DNA from: Syntrophobacterales bacterium
GTDB taxonomy: Bacteria > Desulfobacterota > Desulfobaccia > Desulfobaccales > 0-14-0-80-60-11
DNA: 64,000 nt
Assembly (NCBI GenBank): GCA_023229795.1
Contig: JALNYP010000003.1
Coordinates: forward strand, 1 to 64,000
Reading direction: 5' to 3'
The notes under the pieces are model-generated. The model worked only from the letters and a program-made list of their open reading frames with translations, was not told where the DNA came from and searched no databases. Positions within the stretch are counted from its first letter, which is position 1, and each line of letters begins with the position of its first letter. Made by a program: the position numbers and the translations under genes. Shown one piece after another: positions 27,712 to 36,740 of this stretch.

Positions 27712-28323
27712 GTGCCCGGGGAAATTTTCGTCATCACCGCGCCTTCCGGGACGGGCAAGACCACTCTGCTGAAATCCTTGATGGCCGCGGACCCCAGGCT
27801 CCGGTTCTCCATCTCTTATACCACCCGGTCGCCGCGGCCGGGCGAGGTGGACGGCCGGGACTATTTCTTTGTCAGCCCGGCGGAGTTCCGCCGCCTGGCC
27901 GATACCGGCGCCCTGGCCGAATGGGTGGAGCAGTTCGGCTATGGGTACGGCACCTCCCGGCAATGGGTCCAGGAGAGGGTGGACTCCGGCGCGGACCTGG
28001 TCTTCGACCTGGATTCCCGGGGCGGCCGGGCCCTCAAGCAGGAATTTCCCCAGGCCATCCTGATCTTTATCCTGCCTCCCAGCCTCGAGGAACTGGAGCG
28101 GCGCCTGCACGGCCGGGGCCGCCTGGACCCCGAGGAACTGGCCCGCCGCCTGGCCAACGGCCGGGCGGAACTCCAGGAAGTCTCCTGGTATGATTACCTG
28201 GTGGTCAACGACGACCTCCCCACCGCCCTGGCCGACCTCCAGGCCATCGTCCGGGCCGCCCGCTGCCGCACCGCGCAGCTCTGGCCCCAACTCGCCAGGC
28301 GGTTTCTCCTGGAAAATCCCTAA
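27712..28323 (+). CDS. gmk: Guanylate kinase
   Basis: 203 residues from GTG 27712, which directly abuts the remA stop. P-loop APSGTGKTTLL, GMP-binding SISYTTRSPRPGEVDGRDYFFV and YGTSRQWVQ are present. It phosphorylates GMP to GDP. The DxD-type strand reads VFDLDSRGG, where the family norm is closer to DVQGA, a mild divergence. The gene usually following (rpoZ) is not found; an IS element lies downstream instead. Confidence 0.93.
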   Translation: MPGEIFVITAPSGTGKTTLLKSLMAADPRLRFSISYTTRSPRPGEVDGRDYFFVSPAEFRRLADTGALAEWVEQFGYGYGTSRQWVQERVDSGADLVFDLDSRGGRALKQEFPQAILIFILPPSLEELERRLHGRGRLDPEELARRLANGRAELQEVSWYDYLVVNDDLPTALADLQAIVRAARCRTAQLWPQLARRFLLENP

Positions 28324-28377
28324 GATCTTCCTATCTTTGCGCCCTTTCTTCTTGCCGGTCCGAGCTACATAATTTTT

Positions 28378-29365
28378 GACGCTTATGGCCTTAGCTCCGA
28401 GAATGTAATGCTCGAGGAATTCAAGGAAGCATGAAGCATACGGTTAAACATTTGCGGTTCCCAAAAGCGCCGGTTGAAGCGGTAACAGAATTCCGCCAGG
28501 TAACGAGGCAGATGCTTTGGGCTGACGCCGTGATGGACACCACGAATATTGCCTTTGATGTTAGCGATCAAGGTATGGACCCAAGGGAGGACCTTCGGCG
28601 CCTCTTTCCCCGAACCGGGAACGAGCCACTCATGACGGTAGGGCAAAGCATCCAGGAAGCTATACCCTTGCCAACCGTCGGTTTTGACCACCACTTCTGC
28701 CACCAGACGCGCCCATACCAGGGCCTGAATCTCCTGGCCGCTGACTCTGGGAACCATGTGCATGGCAGCAAATCTGGGCTTATTTCCCGGGGTTTCCACC
28801 GCCACCGCCACCACCACTTTGGCCTTGCCGGCGGCCCCCCGGCCGCGTTTCCCGGGCTTGGGAGCCCCGAAGTAAGTGTCGTCCTTCTCGATCAAGCCGG
28901 CGAGTCTATAATGAGCATCCCGGTCGCCCAGGGCTTTGCGAATCTTGTGGCCCATGGTCCAAACGGTTTTGTAGGTCTTGATCTCCAACATCCGTTGCAT
29001 CGACAGCATGGAGATGCCGCTTTTCTGGCGTCCCATCAGCCAGATCAGCCAAAACCATTTGGTTAAGGGGGTTCTGGTCTTGTGAAACACGGTGCCTGCG
29101 GTCAATGAAGCTTGGTAACCGCAGGATTTGCACTGATATAAGTGGCGCTTACTGTGAAAATAGGCTTCAGCATGACCACAGCGAGGGCATTTGAAGCCTT
29201 CGGGCCAACGCAACCGAAACAGCTGTTTTTGACAGGCTTGCTCGGTACCAAACTTCTTTTGAAACTGCAGCAGACTGAGAGTTTTCTGTTGCATGCTTTT
29301 ACTCCAATTTGCTATTTAATCTAACTAATTATAGCATATAGACCGGAGCAAAAGCAATAAGCGTT
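28378..29365 (-). mobile_element. IS1595-family insertion sequence, intact
   Basis: A 988-bp element. Left end GACGCTTATGGCCTTAGCTC and the reverse complement of the right end AACGCTTATTGCTTTTGCTC match at nearly all positions across about 23 bases. It is flanked by the identical 8-bp sequence TAATTTTT at 28370-28377 and 29366-29373, the target duplication length expected for IS1595. One transposase gene fills it. The clean ends and duplication suggest a fairly recent insertion between gmk and the FecR gene. Confidence 0.9.
28383..29294 (-). CDS. IS1595-family transposase
   Basis: 303 residues. An N-terminal zinc ribbon (CPRCG...CKSCG) is followed by an HTH-like segment and an ISXO2-type DDE domain with Asp in IEKDDTYFG and Asp in VVKTDGWQGY, then HHGVSPKHLPRYLAEFCYRFNRR holding the last acidic/Asn position. 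The reading frame is intact. The start lies about 70 bases inside the right inverted repeat. It catalyses cut-and-paste movement of the element. Confidence 0.92.
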   Translation of the reverse strand: MQQKTLSLLQFQKKFGTEQACQKQLFRLRWPEGFKCPRCGHAEAYFHSKRHLYQCKSCGYQASLTAGTVFHKTRTPLTKWFWLIWLMGRQKSGISMLSMQRMLEIKTYKTVWTMGHKIRKALGDRDAHYRLAGLIEKDDTYFGAPKPGKRGRGAAGKAKVVVAVAVETPGNKPRFAAMHMVPRVSGQEIQALVWARLVAEVVVKTDGWQGYSFLDALPYRHEWLVPGSGKEAPKVLPWVHTLIANIKGNIRGVHHGVSPKHLPRYLAEFCYRFNRRFWEPQMFNRMLHASLNSSSITFSELRP

Positions 29366-29385
29366 TAATTTTTTTTATGACTTCC

Positions 29386-30261
29386 TCATTTCCTGGGGAT
29401 GAGCGGCTGGTGCAATGCCGACAGGGGGATCGCGGGGGCCCCCACCCCGTTGCCTTGGGCTCCGGGGCTAAAGTTGTCTCGCCCCTGATTGGAATTGGGG
29501 TACTGCGGTTCTCCTAAGAAGGTGGTGCCCGAGCGCTGCAACGCGGTCATCACCGCGGCCGGTGGCGGTCCGGGGGAGGTCACTGCCGTAGGAGTAAAAA
29601 TCTGTGCCACCTGGTAATGTCTTAAGATTTGCTGCCGCATTCGGGGAGTGACAGTACCGGTGCGCATCGGTTGCCCAGGAGTCGCGATGACGAAATTGTT
29701 CTGAGTCAGGGAGATGGTCTGGCCTGTAGTCAGATTGCGGATAATGATGACGTTATTCCCGCTTAAGAAGGTGATCTGGTCCGGGCTGCGGGATTCATAG
29801 ACTCCGTCCGTGCCGCGGATGCCCATGATTGCGGTTTGGCCCTGGATCTCGAAGTTGGCTGGGGCCCCGGCCGTGACCTTTTGGACAATGAAGCGCAGGG
29901 AGCCGTGCAGCATCTTTATCAAGGATGATTCACGCTGGCCCTGGGAGTTCATCTGGAATTTGGAGATATCCAACGTGGTATCTTCGCTGAGAATCAGGAT
30001 GGACTCATCCTGGAAAAAGAGCTTAGCCCGGGAGTCTGCCAGGGTACGGACCTGATCCTGGGGATATAATTTATCCTGCAAATTCGCCGGACGAAATTTG
30101 GTTTCCCCGGAGGATTTGATCTCGGCTTTGCCCGTCAAGGCAATGAGTTCGGCTGCGGGTTTGCGCTCCTGGGCCGGGGCAGTTCGACTTGCCGCCAGAA
30201 AGCTCACCAAGCAACAACCCAGGGTCAGCCACCACCAGAGACTTTTGTGACTCGTAACCAT
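29386..30261 (-). CDS. Exported FecR-domain protein
   Basis: 291 residues with a signal peptide (WWWLTLGCCLVSFLAASRTAPA). The next part is a FecR fold (AELIALTGKAEIKSSGETKF, LYPQDQVRTLADSRAKLFFQD, LHGSLRFIVQK, FEIQGQTAIMGIRGTDGVYE). The C-terminus is Pro/Gly-rich and unstructured-looking. Here there is no anti-sigma transmembrane helix, so it is probably a periplasmic or surface protein, not a sigma regulator. It follows the TPR/barrel gene by 34 bp on the same strand and likely works with it. Confidence 0.8.
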   Translation of the reverse strand: MVTSHKSLWWWLTLGCCLVSFLAASRTAPAQERKPAAELIALTGKAEIKSSGETKFRPANLQDKLYPQDQVRTLADSRAKLFFQDESILILSEDTTLDISKFQMNSQGQRESSLIKMLHGSLRFIVQKVTAGAPANFEIQGQTAIMGIRGTDGVYESRSPDQITFLSGNNVIIIRNLTTGQTISLTQNNFVIATPGQPMRTGTVTPRMRQQILRHYQVAQIFTPTAVTSPGPPPAAVMTALQRSGTTFLGEPQYPNSNQGRDNFSPGAQGNGVGAPAIPLSALHQPLIPRK

Positions 30262-30295
30262 GATTTTTATCCTCTCTTCAAGGTTGCCCCGATTA

Positions 30296-31774
30296 TTAAT
30301 AATAGAACATCACCAGGACCTGATAGATGTTCCGGTCATACTGGTAATCCTGGATATTGGAAGGATTGCTGATATGGTTATAGCCGGCAATCACGTTCAT
30401 CCATGAGGTCACCGGCCGGCGCAATTGGAAGATGGCCTGGTAGTAATTATCTCTCCGAAATATGCCCGCGACGCTATCCCGGTTGCTGCACACGGTTCTG
30501 GCATACTCAAAGTAGCTGTAGGCGAGGATCTTCCAGGGGAGGTTTAGATAACCTTCTATGGTGGCCCGGTACCAGTTAGCGGTCCAGTTAATGCCATCAG
30601 TCAACTCCCGCTGCCAGAATAAACCGAGTCGTAGGGAGCCGAGCCGACCCGCCAAGGTTTGGAACAGGCCCACCTGGTTCATGTAGCCGGTGCGGTTGAA
30701 AGCATTGCTGCCAGGAGCGTTGGAGGTTTGTGACCCAAAGTACTTAAAGTCGCGGTTCTGATACAAATAAACCAGGTCCCCGGTCAAATTGGCGGTTTCA
30801 GCCAGGGTGAAACGCATGCCGACACTGTTGAACATGGAGAAGGGAACGCCTCCCTGCCAGGTATAATCGAAACTGTAAAAGGGGTTGATGGTGAGACGGT
30901 TGAGCTGGTATTTGACATAGAGCTCACCAAACTGATCGACGATGTTAAAAGCGCTGAGGCGGTAATTGAGCCCGGTATAGCCGTAATAACGAACCCCCGC
31001 GGTCCACTGGTCGGTGCGCAGCGGTTCATAATTGGCATTGAGAATCACGGGAGTGCGCCAGTCCGCCTTATGCCCCTTATATTGTCCCAGGGACATCCCG
31101 TTGGGACTTCTGCCGGAAACCGTAGTATTATCGGGCAGCACTTTGACGTTATCGTCATATTCAAAACCGGTGGTGAGGGCGAAGGAATACGGCCGGATCT
31201 CAGGTTTGGTGGATTTGACGGCCTCCTGGTACCCTTTGAAGCCTAAGGCGAATTGGGGGGAGAGGTTCATGCCGGATTCCAGGTTGGTCAAGGCATCTTT
31301 ATGATGCCCCATAGCCGCATTTGCCAGACCTAGATAATAATGCGCCAGGCCATCGTTCGGGGCCTGGGCTTTCGCCTCTTTGAGCAAGGGCTCGGCTTCG
31401 GCGTAATTACCCAGGAAGTAGTTCGCCACCCCCAGATAGAGTTTCCCCCGGGGATAGTCAGGGTCCAGGGCTACGGTTTTGGTAAACGCCTCTTTGGCGG
31501 CCTGGTAATCCTTCAGGGCCAGGTCGGTAGTCCCAAGCAATGACCAGATTTCAGGATTGTTGGGGTCCAGTTCGGCTGCCTTGGCCAACTGGTCCCTGGC
31601 TTCGGCATATTTGCCGTCCAGGTAAAGCTTATCGCCCCGGGCCAGGTAGAGTTCACTTTCCTCTGAGGCGAAGGCAAGGCCTGAGAATATCAGTCCCCCC
31701 AATAAATAGGCACAAATCACTAACAAAACAATCCTGAGCTTTCCTCCAGGCCGGACGCTTTTTGTTACCCCCAT
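30296..31774 (-). CDS. TPR plus outer-membrane beta-barrel protein
   Basis: 492 residues. After a signal sequence (LRIVLLVICAYLLGGLIFSG) come about four TPR units (residues 40-185, e.g. AELDPNNPEIWSLLGTTDLA, VALDPDYPRGKLYLGVANYF) and a C-terminal region of amphipathic strands rich in Tyr/Trp/Phe ending in YQVLVMFYY, typical of an outer-membrane barrel. The layout resembles Slam-type surface-protein exporters or PgaA-like ports. AAGGAGG precedes the ATG. With the FecR gene it may form a surface-display pair; this is inference. Confidence 0.75.
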   Translation of the reverse strand: MGVTKSVRPGGKLRIVLLVICAYLLGGLIFSGLAFASEESELYLARGDKLYLDGKYAEARDQLAKAAELDPNNPEIWSLLGTTDLALKDYQAAKEAFTKTVALDPDYPRGKLYLGVANYFLGNYAEAEPLLKEAKAQAPNDGLAHYYLGLANAAMGHHKDALTNLESGMNLSPQFALGFKGYQEAVKSTKPEIRPYSFALTTGFEYDDNVKVLPDNTTVSGRSPNGMSLGQYKGHKADWRTPVILNANYEPLRTDQWTAGVRYYGYTGLNYRLSAFNIVDQFGELYVKYQLNRLTINPFYSFDYTWQGGVPFSMFNSVGMRFTLAETANLTGDLVYLYQNRDFKYFGSQTSNAPGSNAFNRTGYMNQVGLFQTLAGRLGSLRLGLFWQRELTDGINWTANWYRATIEGYLNLPWKILAYSYFEYARTVCSNRDSVAGIFRRDNYYQAIFQLRRPVTSWMNVIAGYNHISNPSNIQDYQYDRNIYQVLVMFYY

Positions 31775-32119
31775 AAAAGGCCCCTCCTTAGTGAAAACTA
31801 ATATAAAAAGCTGACTTACGTTAGCACAAACTTTATCAGTGTGTATACGATATTTTTAAAATGTTTAGATAGAGTTTTGCTTAGGTAATTTAGTGATCGT
31901 TCTCTGGCTCCAGAGAGCTGGGCGGGGCTTCCCTTCTTTGCATGGGCCAATTCTGGTATGATGGAAATCAAGAATAGTTTCCTGGAACTCTGGCAGGTGT
32001 CCGTCCTTACCGCGAGCCGAGGTCCAGACACGATTTGGGGATTGATGAATATTTGCAAAAAGTTACGTAAATTAGCGTAGTTACTCGCAACAAGGCAGCT
32101 ATCCAAGGAGACCCCAGGC
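31775..32119. other. Divergent intergenic region
   Basis: About 345 bases between the TPR-barrel gene and the GAF-PAS kinase. Holds the weak promoter above. No further gene or clear operator seen. Confidence 0.4.
31800..31829 (-). promoter_or_regulatory. Possible promoter of the TPR/FecR unit
   Basis: On the minus strand TTGTGC (31829-31824) and TATATT (31805-31800) are spaced 18 bases apart, with a short leader before the ribosome site. The -35 box is weak. Confidence 0.3.
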
Positions 32120-34600
32120 ATGGCGGAACAAGCAGGCGCGGACGCCCTGGAGGCGCCGGAGCAGCAGGAACCGGGGGAAAAGGAACACCACCGGGAACTC
32201 CACCTGTTTAATCAAATCGCCACCATCACCGCGCATACCCTGGATATCCAGGAGATCATCGACGAGGTCCTGTCCGCGGTCGTGGATTTTTTCCATATTG
32301 ACGCCGGCCTGCTGCTGCTCTGGGACCGAGTGCGCCAACGCCTGACCTATACCGCGTCCCGGGGATTTCCCCAGGAGTACCTGAGTAAAATGTCCAGCCG
32401 GGTGCGGGATACCCTCATCCGGGCTGATCTGTCCCGGGCCGGGGAACCCTTGATCATCAAAGATATCAGTGAAGATTCCCGCCTGTTGTCGTCCACCTTT
32501 ACCGACCTGATCCGGCACGATCCCCGGTTCCGGTCGGTGGTCAGTATCCCCTTAAAGTACCGGGAGAACATTACCGGATTTCTCAATCTGGCCGCGGAAA
32601 ACGCCCGGCCCTTCCGGTCCTCCCGGCGCCGGAAATATTTCTTCAGCATCCTGGGCAACCAGATCGGCCTGGCCATCGAGAACGCCCGGCTTTACCATGA
32701 GCTACGGCGCTCGGAGCGGCGCTACCGCCGCATCTTTGAAGGCTCCAAGGACATGATCTTCGTCACCGATCTCGAAGGCCGCCTCCTGGACCTCAATCCC
32801 GCGGGCGTGGAGCTCTTGAAGTTTGCCTCCAAGGCCGAGGCCTTAAGCCTGCCGCATCTGCGGGAAATCTTCCAGAACCCCCGGGATTGGGAGCGCTTTC
32901 AGCTCAAGGTGGAAGTGGAGGATTACATCCGGGATTTGGAGTTGACGCTGAAACCGCAGGACGGCGGCCAGGTTTATGCCCTGCTCACCGGCATCGTGCG
33001 CCGGAACAAAGAAGGCCGCATTACCGGTTATGAGGGCATTTTAAAGAACATCAACGAACGCAAACACAAAGAATGGGAACTTTTGCGGGAGAAACAGACC
33101 ACCGAAGGCATTCTGGAGGGCCTGCCGGTGCCCACCTTCGTCATCGACCGCACTCACCGGATCATTTACTGGAACCGGGCCTGCGAGGAATTGACCGGGT
33201 TTTCCCGGCATGAAATGGTGGGGACCTACCGCTACTGGCTACCGTTCTACACCCATGAGCGGCCGTCCATGGCCTCCCTGGTGGTGGAGCAAAACATCAA
33301 AGCCCTGGAAAAATTTTTCGGGGATAAGAACCTGAAACCCTCTCCCAACCTGCCGGGCGCCTATGAGGCCTACGAATATTTCCCCAATTTTCGGGGCCGG
33401 GAGCGCTATCTCTATCATACCGCGTCCCCTGTTTATGATGAGGAAGGCCGCATCCAGGGGGCGGTGCAGGTCATCCTGGATGTGACCAAACGGGAGCAGT
33501 TGGCCCGGGAACTCCAGGATTCCGAAGAAAAGTTCCGCCGCCTGGTGGAGACCTCCCTGGACGGCATCGTGCTCCACCGCGACATGAAGCTGTTGTATGT
33601 GAACCGGGCCTGTCTCGAAATGTTCAAGTACCGGGACCCTGACGAAATGCTGGGGCGCTCGCTGCTGCAGTTCGTGGACCCCCAGTACCGCCAGGTGGTG
33701 GCCCGGTGGCAGACCCAGCAGCAGCGCGGGGGCACCACCCCTCGGATCTTCGAGATGAAAGGGGTCAGGAAGGACGACAGCAGGTTCGACCTGGAGGGCG
33801 TCTCCTTCCCCACCACGTACGACGGCCAGCCCGCCATCCAGACCCATATCCGGGACATCACCCACAAAAAGCATCTGGAAGAACATCTGAGCCGTACCGA
33901 AAAGCTGGCGGCTTTAGGACAACTGGCCGCCGGGGTGGCCCATGAAATCAACAATCCCCTGGGGGGCATCCTGGTTTACAGTTATCTCCTGCTGGAAGAC
34001 CTGGACCCGGCCGCGCCGGAGCGCACCCAGGTCGAGAAGATCGTCCGGGAAGCTACCCGCTGCAAGGAAATCGTCCAGGGGCTGCTGGAATTCTCCCGGC
34101 ACATGCCCTCCAAAATGGTGCCCCTGAATATCAACGCGGTGTGGGAAGAGGTAATTTCCCTGGTGGAAGACCATCTCCTGTTCCAGAGCATCGAGTTGGT
34201 CCGGGAACTCGACCACAATCTGCCGCCGGTTTTAGGGGATAAAAGCAAACTGGAGCAGGTGTTCATCAACCTGCTGATGAACAGCGGGGAATCCATGCAA
34301 GGAGAGGGCCGGCTCACGGTCAACACCGCGGTGGGCCAGGGCGGCGAGCTCATCGTGATCACCGTCAGCGACACCGGTCCCGGCATCCCGGAGCACTATC
34401 TCAGCCGCCTCTTCGATCCCTTCTTCACCACCAAGGAGGTGGGCAAAGGCGTGGGCCTGGGCCTGTCCATCAGTTACGGGATCATCCAGAAACATATGGG
34501 GCGGATTTACGTGGAACGGACCGGCAAGGAGGGGACGGTCTTTGTCATCGAGCTTCCGGTACACCGGGAACCCGCGAGCCAGGCGGAGCCCCAAACTTAG
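32120..34600 (+). CDS. GAF-PAS sensor histidine kinase
   Basis: 826 residues, soluble. A GAF domain (about 25-190) is followed by three PAS domains (about 200-310, 330-465, 475-590; FEGSKDMIFVTDLEG, LPVPTFVIDRTHRIIYWN, ETSLDGIVLHRDMKLLYVN) and a HisKA core with AAGVAHEINNPL (His608). The ATPase domain has the N box (NLLMNSGES), G1 (VSDTGPGIPEHYL) and G2 (GKGVGLGLSI). It would autophosphorylate in response to an unknown ligand; no receiver gene is adjacent. AAGGAGA precedes ATG 32120. Confidence 0.9.
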   Translation: MAEQAGADALEAPEQQEPGEKEHHRELHLFNQIATITAHTLDIQEIIDEVLSAVVDFFHIDAGLLLLWDRVRQRLTYTASRGFPQEYLSKMSSRVRDTLIRADLSRAGEPLIIKDISEDSRLLSSTFTDLIRHDPRFRSVVSIPLKYRENITGFLNLAAENARPFRSSRRRKYFFSILGNQIGLAIENARLYHELRRSERRYRRIFEGSKDMIFVTDLEGRLLDLNPAGVELLKFASKAEALSLPHLREIFQNPRDWERFQLKVEVEDYIRDLELTLKPQDGGQVYALLTGIVRRNKEGRITGYEGILKNINERKHKEWELLREKQTTEGILEGLPVPTFVIDRTHRIIYWNRACEELTGFSRHEMVGTYRYWLPFYTHERPSMASLVVEQNIKALEKFFGDKNLKPSPNLPGAYEAYEYFPNFRGRERYLYHTASPVYDEEGRIQGAVQVILDVTKREQLARELQDSEEKFRRLVETSLDGIVLHRDMKLLYVNRACLEMFKYRDPDEMLGRSLLQFVDPQYRQVVARWQTQQQRGGTTPRIFEMKGVRKDDSRFDLEGVSFPTTYDGQPAIQTHIRDITHKKHLEEHLSRTEKLAALGQLAAGVAHEINNPLGGILVYSYLLLEDLDPAAPERTQVEKIVREATRCKEIVQGLLEFSRHMPSKMVPLNINAVWEEVISLVEDHLLFQSIELVRELDHNLPPVLGDKSKLEQVFINLLMNSGESMQGEGRLTVNTAVGQGGELIVITVSDTGPGIPEHYLSRLFDPFFTTKEVGKGVGLGLSISYGIIQKHMGRIYVERTGKEGTVFVIELPVHREPASQAEPQT

Positions 34601-34815
34601 AGAAAAAAAGCACAAAGCGCCGTTTTGTTCCCGGCGCCGGAGAGAAGCGGGCAGCGCCGACTCAAATATAACTACTGCATATCTCTGAGTAATTTTCATG
34701 GCTTTTTTCCCCGTACCTTTTTGCCAAAAATTATTGACTATGGGGCGGGGGTATGATAGGTAGGCACATGTGAAAAGAATCATTTTCTCGCGGTACTGAT
34801 TCGACCGGGAGCGCC

Positions 34816-35049
34816 TTGAGAGAAGACACCAAAAAATTTTTAAAAGAGCTTTTTTCCGGGGGCTATCGGGCCAGTTCCATCGGCATGGCCCTGGTGTTCG
34901 CCATTTTCATCGGCGCCTTTCTCGGCTATTTGCTTGACAACTATTTCGACACCGGCTATCTGTTCAAGATCATCGGGTTGATTGTCGGCATCATCGCCGG
35001 TTTTCGAAATGTCTATGTCATGGGCAAAAAAATCCAGGACCAGAAGTGA
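34816..35049 (+). CDS. atpZ: AtpZ/AtpI-family F0 accessory protein
   Basis: 77 residues from TTG 34816, preceded by GGGAG. Two transmembrane segments (about 21-43 and 49-70) with the AtpZ/AtpI pattern GAFLGYLLDNYFDTGYLFKI and FRNVYVMGKK. Proteins of this group sit at the head of F0 operons and have been linked to Mg2+ or assembly. Seven bases separate it from the next gene. Confidence 0.78.
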   Translation: MREDTKKFLKELFSGGYRASSIGMALVFAIFIGAFLGYLLDNYFDTGYLFKIIGLIVGIIAGFRNVYVMGKKIQDQK

Positions 35050-35056
35050 GAGTTAG

Positions 35057-35488
35057 ATGGATGCGTTGTCTCCCCGCCACTTGAAAATTGCCAACTGGGT
35101 GGTCCTGGCGGTCCTGGTTCTGGCCGGCTTTATCTGGCGCGGCCGGGAATTTGCCCTGGGCATCCTGGTGGGCGGCCTGCTGGTGGTGGTCAATTTCCAT
35201 CTTTTGCATCAGGCCTTGAGAGGCATGTTGGAGCCGCTGGCTTCTAATCCGCGAGAAGGTTCGAGCCGGGCCAAGGCCTGGTTCGCCGGCCGGCAAATGC
35301 TGCGCTTCTTTGCACTGCTGGTAATTATTTTTCTGTTAGTCAGTCACGGTTGGGTCAACATCTTCGGGCTGCTGGTGGGACTGTCCACGGTGGTCCTGAC
35401 CTTGATGCTGGCCGCGCTTAACGAAATGATCAAGCTCAAGAATAAGGAGGCAAACCCGTCCCATGGAACACCCCATTCTATTTCTTGA
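35057..35488 (+). CDS. atpI: ATP synthase subunit I
   Basis: 143 residues with four hydrophobic segments, matching the ATP-synthase-I family (GREFALGILVGGLLVVVNFHLL, FALLVIIFLLVSHGWVN). AtpI is thought to help assemble the c ring. The 3' end overlaps the start of atpB by 26 bases, indicating translational coupling. Confidence 0.82.
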   Translation: MDALSPRHLKIANWVVLAVLVLAGFIWRGREFALGILVGGLLVVVNFHLLHQALRGMLEPLASNPREGSSRAKAWFAGRQMLRFFALLVIIFLLVSHGWVNIFGLLVGLSTVVLTLMLAALNEMIKLKNKEANPSHGTPHSIS

Positions 35489-36140
35489 TTTACTTTTTGG
35501 GAAATTCGGCCTGCATATTCCGCCGCATGTCACGTATGCCGTGTTGGTCTCTCTCATTTTGCTGGGGTTGGGCTGGCTGGCCGGCCGCCAGATAACCGTA
35601 GTGCCCAAGGGTGCCCAGAATGTCTTTGAGCTGATAGTGGGCGGCCTGGAAGAGTTCATGGTGGATGTCACCGGCGAAGAAGGCCGGGCTTTCTTCCCGT
35701 TCATCGCCACTTTTTTCCTGTTCATTATGTTTTGCAACCTGATCGGCTTGGTCCCGGGTTTTCTGTCTCCCACGTCCAATATCAATATCACTCTGTCACT
35801 AGCCTTGTGCACCTTCGTGTATACGCACTACTTAGGGGTCAAGTACCACGGGGCTAAATATATCAAGCACTTTTTGGGACCCATCCCGGCCCTGGCGCCG
35901 CTGTTCTTCATCATTGAGATCATCGGCCACTTCGCCCGGGTGCTCTCCCTGACTTTGCGTCTATTCGGCAATATCATGGGGGAAGATCTGGTTCTGGCCA
36001 TCCTCTTGTTCCTGGCCGGGAACTTCCTGGCCCCCTTGCCCATGATGTTCCTGGCGGTCTTCACCAGCGTCGTGCAGGCCTTTGTCTTCACGCTGCTGTC
36101 CATGATGTACTTTGCCGGGTCCATGGAGCACGCCCATTAA
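35463..36140 (+). CDS. atpB: F0 ATP synthase subunit a
   Basis: 225 residues, polytopic. It holds the essential Arg in LSLTLRLFGNIMGEDLVL and the conserved NLIGLVPGF and QAFVFTLLSMMY. Subunit a forms the ion half-channels facing the c ring. AGGAGG lies about 10 bases before the ATG, inside atpI. Confidence 0.95.
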   Translation: MEHPILFLDLLFGKFGLHIPPHVTYAVLVSLILLGLGWLAGRQITVVPKGAQNVFELIVGGLEEFMVDVTGEEGRAFFPFIATFFLFIMFCNLIGLVPGFLSPTSNINITLSLALCTFVYTHYLGVKYHGAKYIKHFLGPIPALAPLFFIIEIIGHFARVLSLTLRLFGNIMGEDLVLAILLFLAGNFLAPLPMMFLAVFTSVVQAFVFTLLSMMYFAGSMEHAH

Positions 36141-36143
36141 TAG

Positions 36144-36194
36144 GTAGCCGCAGGCTTTAGCCTGCGCCCGCACAGGTTGAAAGCCTGCGCCACC
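36144..36194. repeat. Palindromic repeat between atpB and atpE
   Basis: GTAGCCGCAGGCTTTAGCCTGCG followed by CACAGGTTGAAAGCCTGCGCCACC: two nested inverted GCAGGCT/AGCCTGC units. Related to 25699-25750 and to the sequence broken by the MITE at 58347. Located inside the F0 operon, only 58 bases before the atpE start, where it could affect mRNA stability. Confidence 0.65.
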
Positions 36195-36251
36195 AAAATT
36201 TGGAAGAAGGCCACACCATATATCTCAACATCATTTAAGGAGGTTTTAGTA

Positions 36252-36629
36252 ATGAGAAAATCCATGGTTCTTGGACTGAGCATGCTGGTAACCTTGCTTT
36301 GGGCTTCCCTGGCTCTGGCGGCTGAGCCCGGCGCGGCTGGCGCCTCCGCCGGCTTGGGCACCTTTTTCAGCTATGCGGTTATGGCCGCCGGCTTCGGCAT
36401 CGGCATCGCCGCTTTTGGTACCGGCATCGGCCAGGGCATGGCCGTGAAGAGCTCGGTGGAAGGCATCGCCCGTAACCCCGAGGCTTCCGGAAAAATCACC
36501 GTCACCATGCTGATCGGTCTGGCTATGATCGAGTCTCTTTGTATTTATGCTCTGGTCGTAGCGCTGATCATCCTGTACGCGTATCCGATGGCCAAACCCA
36601 TTGCTACGGCTCTCGGCTTCAAGATGTAG
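36252..36629 (+). CDS. atpE: F0 ATP synthase subunit c
   Basis: 125 residues, with an N-terminal signal-like segment ([18 protein letters not shown]) before the usual two-helix hairpin. Helix 1 has GTGIGQGMA (Gln61) and the loop RNPEASGKI; helix 2 has the ion-binding carboxylate in [16 protein letters not shown] (Glu94), followed by Ser95 and Tyr99. Gln, Glu-Ser and Tyr at these places match most ligands of Na+-binding c subunits, but the usual Thr is Leu96. AGGAGG lies upstream. A terminator follows, so F1 genes lie elsewhere. Confidence 0.93.
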   Translation: MRKSMVLGLSMLVTLLWASLALAAEPGAAGASAGLGTFFSYAVMAAGFGIGIAAFGTGIGQGMAVKSSVEGIARNPEASGKITVTMLIGLAMIESLCIYALVVALIILYAYPMAKPIATALGFKM

Positions 36630-36644
36630 TTAGCTGAACGTCAG

Positions 36645-36670
36645 AAGGGGGGCCCTGCGCCCCCCTTTTT
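36645..36670 (+). terminator. Terminator of the F0 operon
   Basis: AAGGGGGGC, a 4-6 base loop and GCCCCCCTT followed by TTT, starting 16 bases after the atpE stop. Strong GC stem with U-tract. Confidence 0.85.
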
Positions 36671-36681
36671 CAGCCACGGAT

Positions 36682-36699
36682 TTGTGCAAAATTCCACAA
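36682..36699. promoter_or_regulatory. Rex operator upstream of rex
   Basis: TTGTGCAAAATTCCACAA matches the Rex consensus TTGTGAANNNNTTCACAA at all but two positions, with perfect TTGTG/CACAA arms. It lies 42-59 bases before the rex ATG at 36741, which suggests autoregulation by NADH/NAD+ ratio. It also covers the in-frame GTG at 36684, arguing against that start. Confidence 0.75.
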
Positions 36700-36740
36700 G
36701 GATTGTCGGAAATTATAGCAGCCAACGAATGCGCTCAGTG

